In this document: positions 60,343 through 64,000 of the stretch, one piece after another
Layout: every line of letters starts with the position of its first letter
How positions within the stretch are numbered: position 1 is the first letter of the stretch
Source of the DNA: Leptospira jelokensis
GTDB taxonomy: Bacteria > Spirochaetota > Leptospiria > Leptospirales > Leptospiraceae
Direction of reading: 5' to 3'
Length of the DNA: 64,000 nt
Assembly: GCF_004769635.1 (NCBI RefSeq)
Contig: NZ_RQGH01000028.1
Location: 207,252 to 271,251, forward strand
Notes under the pieces: generated by a model
The model's database searches: none
The model's input: the letters and a program-made list of their open reading frames with translations, nothing else
Told to the model about the DNA's origin: nothing
Made by a program: the position numbers and the translations under genes

Positions 60343-61831
60343 GCAGAATCAAAAAAAAAGACTAATGACCCCAATTCCCTTTGCGAGTACTATTTTATTT
60401 TTTCTGATTTTATTCAACATTCCTATTTCTGCAGATCCCCACTCACAATCCATTGACGAATTGAAGAAATCTGTAGTCCAAATCCGAGTATTTTCGCAAA
60501 CAAAAGACCCCTACTCCCCTTGGATGTCTTCCGGAATTTCAGCTTCAACAGGCTCCGGGTTTATCATATCAAAAAATCGAATTTTGACAAATGCCCATGT
60601 TGTTTCCAATGCGAAGTTCATGGAAGTGCAGAGATACAATCAAACCGAATGGTACGAGCTGAAGGTATTGTACATTGCACATGATTGTGATTTGGCAATT
60701 TTGGAAGTTCCCGATGAAAATTTTTATAAAAATAGCATCCAGCTTGAGTTAGGTGGAATACCTGACTTAGCAAGTCCTGTTGATATCATTGGATATCCTA
60801 TTGGTGGGAGTAGAATCTCCGTTAGCCGAGGAATCGTCTCAAGGATCGAACAATCCACTTATGCACATACAGGGATCGATAGCCATTTAGTTGTTCAAGT
60901 GGATGCTGCCATTAACCCAGGGAATTCAGGTGGGCCAGCACTCCAAGATGGCAAAGTTGTTGGCGTCGCATTCCAAGCTTCCACTAAGGGAGAAAACATT
61001 GGGTACATCATCCCAACTAATGTCATCCAACATTTTTTAAAAGATATAGAAGATGGAGTTTACCATGGTTATGTGGAACTTGGAATCCAAACTCAAAATT
61101 CATTTTCAGAAACACATAGGAAGTTTTATGGCATACCAACATCAGAGGAAGGTGTATTTGTCACAAGAGTTTTCAAACAAGGATCGGCAGAAGGATTTTT
61201 ATTTCCGGGAGATTACTTAACGGCAATCGACGGACGTAAAATTGGAAGGAATGGGAATTTAATCGAAACAAATTCCATCGATTTTTTAGAAGTGATTGAT
61301 AACAAGTTTGCAGGTGAAGAAATCCAATTTGATTTGATACGAGATAAGAAAAAAATCCAAGTGCGTTTCCCTGCCAAAAAAATGGCACTTATGGAAAATC
61401 AAAGAGCAAGTTATGGTAAAGAATACGATTATTTATTATTAGGTGGTCTTCTTTTCCAAACAGTAACCCGCGATTTGTTAGAGGCATGGAGTAAAACAGG
61501 CCAAACCCAGGGTGGGAGTTTACTCGTCTATCGATTTTATGAAGCCTATCCATTAAGTGAAGGTGATAACGAAGATGTTGTATTCTATCGAAAATTACCC
61601 CATCCGATCAATTCACATACTGATTTTTATTTGAATATGGTTGTGGAAACGTTTAATGGTATTAAAGTAAAAAATCTAAACCATTTAAAAGAACTGTACC
61701 ATAACTCAAAAGAGAAAACAATCAAAATCCAATTTTACGGGATACAAGTTCCTCTGCTCTTAGACAGAGACGAAACAGAAAAAGTAAATAGCGAAATCAA
61801 ACGCTCCTATCATATAACAGGAAACAAATGA
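60341..61831 (+). CDS. Exported Deg/HtrA-like serine protease
   Basis: The product has 496 residues. A signal peptide (ASTILFFLILFNIPISA) is followed by a trypsin-like domain with His in LTNAHVV, Asp in HDCDLAIL and Ser in NPGNSGGPAL. A PDZ domain (about 260-350, FLFPGDYLTAIDG) and a second large C-terminal domain come next, as in the plant Deg9/Deg10-type proteins. The product should be active in the periplasm. It overlaps the next gene by 4 bp. The start ATG is head-to-head with the HATPase gene; an ATG eight codons later is an alternative. Confidence 0.85.
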   Translation: MQNQKKRLMTPIPFASTILFFLILFNIPISADPHSQSIDELKKSVVQIRVFSQTKDPYSPWMSSGISASTGSGFIISKNRILTNAHVVSNAKFMEVQRYNQTEWYELKVLYIAHDCDLAILEVPDENFYKNSIQLELGGIPDLASPVDIIGYPIGGSRISVSRGIVSRIEQSTYAHTGIDSHLVVQVDAAINPGNSGGPALQDGKVVGVAFQASTKGENIGYIIPTNVIQHFLKDIEDGVYHGYVELGIQTQNSFSETHRKFYGIPTSEEGVFVTRVFKQGSAEGFLFPGDYLTAIDGRKIGRNGNLIETNSIDFLEVIDNKFAGEEIQFDLIRDKKKIQVRFPAKKMALMENQRASYGKEYDYLLLGGLLFQTVTRDLLEAWSKTGQTQGGSLLVYRFYEAYPLSEGDNEDVVFYRKLPHPINSHTDFYLNMVVETFNGIKVKNLNHLKELYHNSKEKTIKIQFYGIQVPLLLDRDETEKVNSEIKRSYHITGNK

Positions 61832-63300
61832 AATTACCAAATCTATTTTTTACATGTTTATTCATTTCATTACTTAGCCTTTTTCAATTGCATGGGAAGT
61901 CAATTCCAGTTGGGAATAACGATGCATCTATTTTGCAAATTAAGGTCACGGTATTATATCCAAATATGATCCAACCTTGGCGATATAAAAACCCGGAGAT
62001 ACGACAATCCACGGGAATTTACATTGGCGAAAACCGCCTTTTGGTTCCAGCACAAGCCATATACTTTTATACCAATATCGAAGTAAAAAAACCGGATGCC
62101 CTAAAGGTGTATACTGCTGAATTGGAAAGGTTAGACGCTGATTTAGGACTTGCCATTTTAAAGTTAGATGACCCGAGTTTCCAAAAAGATTTAAAACCAG
62201 TTCAGTTTCCAAACGAAGTTTTTGTTCCTGGCACAGGCCTTGTTATGGAAAGTAAAGACCAACGGAACTTAGAAGAAAAAAAAATTAGAATGATCCGACT
62301 GGATATCGATTCGTATGCGAGTGGTTATGTGGAATTACCTTTCATCGAAATCCAATCCGAGGAAAAGTTGGATGGGATTGGAGAATTAGTTGTGGATGTG
62401 ACCTCCAGAATTCCACAAGGAATTTTATACCAGTTCAAAGAAAATGGATTGGGGAAGATGATCCCCTCTTTTGCCATCAAACATTTTATTGAAGGAAAAT
62501 CATTCCCCTTCAAAGGATTCCGATTCAAACCGCTTCCCGATGTGGCTTCCCGAAATTACTTTGGACTCAGAAAAGACGATTTAGGAGTGTTAGTTGCAGA
62601 AATTTACCCAAACTCTTCAGCCTCAGGGATTTTAGAATTGGAGGATGTGATTTTGGAAGTATCAAATTATAAAATTGATCCAAAAGGATATTTTGACCAT
62701 CCTAAATTTGGAAAACTTAATTTATCCTATCTATTCCATAATACCTATGATTCAGAATCAGCCTTTGGTAAAAAAATAAAACTCAAAGTATTACGAAAGA
62801 AAAAACCAATCCAACTGGAATTAGAAACAAAACCATTAAATGAATCTGACATTCGTATCCCACATGGGAATACGAGATTCCAAACTCCTAAATACTTAAT
62901 GTTAGCTGGCATTGTATTTTTAGAACTATCGGAGCAATACCTTACAGAACACGGGAACCAATGGCGAAACCGCGTGAGTAAAGAATTATTATATTTAAAT
63001 GATTTTTACCGAATCAAACGAAACCCAAAAGAAGGGAAAATTGTATTTTTATCACAAGTATTCCCACTATCAGGGAATAAGGCGTATCATACAACCCACC
63101 AAGTAATCTTAAAATCTGTGAATGGAAAAGAAATTTCTTCCCTTGAGGATCTCAAACAAATTGTAAACCAATCCGATTCTCCATTCATAAGATTCGTATT
63201 AGGTGATGGTTACGAACTCATTTTCAAAAAAGATGAAATCCGAAGCCTAAATGAAGAAGCCAAAAAGAATTTTCAAATCCAACAGGATTTCAATTTCTAA
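61828..63300 (+). CDS. Catalytically dead Deg/HtrA paralog
   Basis: The product has 490 residues with a signal peptide (FFTCLFISLLSLFQLHG). The layout is that of the preceding protease, but the His position reads LLVPAQAI where the active enzyme has ILTNAHVV. The Asp is kept in DADLGLAIL, and the Ser motif reads KLDGIGELVV in place of NPGNSGGPAL. The PDZ-like part (NSSASGILELEDVILEV) and C-terminal domain remain. It is translationally coupled to the active enzyme, so a regulatory or hetero-oligomer role is likely. Its stop overlaps the stop of the convergent gene. Confidence 0.78.
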   Translation: MKLPNLFFTCLFISLLSLFQLHGKSIPVGNNDASILQIKVTVLYPNMIQPWRYKNPEIRQSTGIYIGENRLLVPAQAIYFYTNIEVKKPDALKVYTAELERLDADLGLAILKLDDPSFQKDLKPVQFPNEVFVPGTGLVMESKDQRNLEEKKIRMIRLDIDSYASGYVELPFIEIQSEEKLDGIGELVVDVTSRIPQGILYQFKENGLGKMIPSFAIKHFIEGKSFPFKGFRFKPLPDVASRNYFGLRKDDLGVLVAEIYPNSSASGILELEDVILEVSNYKIDPKGYFDHPKFGKLNLSYLFHNTYDSESAFGKKIKLKVLRKKKPIQLELETKPLNESDIRIPHGNTRFQTPKYLMLAGIVFLELSEQYLTEHGNQWRNRVSKELLYLNDFYRIKRNPKEGKIVFLSQVFPLSGNKAYHTTHQVILKSVNGKEISSLEDLKQIVNQSDSPFIRFVLGDGYELIFKKDEIRSLNEEAKKNFQIQQDFNF

Positions 63301-64000
63301 AAGCCAACTTGGTAATTCATTTGTTTTGAAATGAATAAAACTTTTATAAGAAATAAAAACAAAATGAGGATGGTGACCAAGATGTATTCTTGTTTGCGAA
63401 TGGTCTTATCTTCATTCATAAGTAAAAGTAAAATTGGGATGCTAAGTGTGAACATCCTCGATACGTTTTCATAAACAGACCAAAAATGATAATACCCAGC
63501 TGTGCCTACCATAAAGAGGACCAATAAAAACGAAATTCTAAACTCCCAACCTTTTTTTAGTTTTCCAGTGAAGGGCAAAAATACTCCCAAAAAAAACAAA
63601 ACCACTAAAGGGAATCGACTCAAAAGCCGTGCAAGTTCCTTTACGTTACTACCAGCCGCCAATTGGCTCCAAATGGACCCCATACAGCAAATCAGTCCTC
63701 CAAACGGGAGGATAAAGCCTGTTAGCCGGCCTGGCCTCCAATTAGGAAAACGATACGATAAATACAAATGCCAACACACGGGGATCACCAAAACTGATCC
63801 TACCACAATCATTTTTTTCCAATCTTTTCGAAATAAGGCAGCCAAGCCAAGAGGGAATAACAAAAATAGTGCCGGTTCTTTTGTGAGGATGGCCAAACTA
63901 GATAATAAAACAAATAATAAGTATTTTTCTTTTACATAAAAATAATATGCAATGATTAGGATGGAAACCATAACGGAATCACTAACCAATACATAATAAC
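63297..64000 (-). CDS. C-terminal part of a polytopic membrane protein, glycosyltransferase-39-like
   Basis: The frame stays open to the window edge, giving 234 visible residues, so the N-terminus lies outside. About six hydrophobic helices are visible. The SDSVMVSILIIAYYFYVKE and LLSSLAILTKEPALFLLFPL stretches resemble GT-C/ArnT-like or DUF2029 proteins (the lineage of lipid-linked sugar transferases) in their middle part. The catalytic first loop is not visible, so the assignment is tentative. Confidence 0.5.
   Translation of the reverse strand, partial: YYVLVSDSVMVSILIIAYYFYVKEKYLLFVLLSSLAILTKEPALFLLFPLGLAALFRKDWKKMIVVGSVLVIPVCWHLYLSYRFPNWRPGRLTGFILPFGGLICCMGSIWSQLAAGSNVKELARLLSRFPLVVLFFLGVFLPFTGKLKKGWEFRISFLLVLFMVGTAGYYHFWSVYENVSRMFTLSIPILLLLMNEDKTIRKQEYILVTILILFLFLIKVLFISKQMNYQVGF

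Overview
The window looks like a chromosomal segment of a Leptospira, probably a free-living (saprophytic) species. Pointers are an LruC-type lipoprotein, many short lipoproteins with loose lipoboxes, several SpoIIE/RsbU-type phosphatases, a class III adenylate cyclase, a menaquinone methyltransferase, AT-rich dense coding on both strands, and short or missing Shine-Dalgarno sequences. Species assignment is an inference. I see no tRNA, rRNA, insertion sequence, prophage or CRISPR array. About 59 genes are supported. They include rpmG, which is shorter than the usual ORF cutoff, two genes cut by the window edges, and one orphan gene fragment.

Layout. 0-4 kb: an MTHFR-like protein, unknown exported proteins, a gene remnant and a repeat-bearing spacer. 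4-11.5 kb: phosphofructokinase, then a CusCBA-type copper/silver efflux operon with a small Cys/His-rich exported protein. 11.5-20.6 kb: argB with a GAF-GAF-PP2C phosphatase and a coiled-coil protein, a Nit1-like amidase, alr with an alpha/beta hydrolase, a class V aminotransferase, a BASS transporter, rpmG and a DksA-like protein. 20.6-26.3 kb: an O-antigen-ligase-like protein, then the most interesting block (below). 26.3-43.7 kb: LruC, ubiE/menG, exbBD, a response-regulator phosphatase with a histidine kinase, dinB, an esterase, DUF547, OsmC and peroxiredoxin, adenylate cyclase, an SthA-like oxidoreductase, and an ECF sigma factor with a FecR-domain protein. 43.7-50.5 kb: a non-coding spacer, small lipoproteins, a subtilase operon, a YhhN-like membrane protein and an AraC-Ogt fusion. 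50.5-64 kb: hrpB, a STAS/zinc-ribbon protein, a capD-sspB-permease operon, htpX, apt, a 7TM-HATPase protein, a Deg protease with a catalytically dead paralog, and a membrane glycosyltransferase-like protein cut by the end.

Headline: positions 24494-24865 encode a 123-residue photoactive yellow protein (PYP). It aligns without gaps to the Halorhodospira protein as I remember it and keeps the chromophore cysteine, Tyr42, Glu46, Met100 and Trp119 equivalents. One base beyond its stop, on the opposite strand, is a short AMP-forming acyl ligase fused to a carrier-protein domain. This is a candidate p-coumarate-activating enzyme that could load the chromophore. Upstream lie a triple-repeat protein and, divergent, a methyl-accepting chemotaxis protein with almost no periplasmic loop. 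Together they suggest a compact blue-light sensing or phototaxis module. The ligase Shine-Dalgarno sequence sits inside a perfect 13-bp terminator-type hairpin.

Gene packing is extreme. Four divergent pairs have start codons 0-16 bp apart, and several convergent pairs touch or overlap at their stops, so many promoters and terminators must lie inside neighbouring genes.
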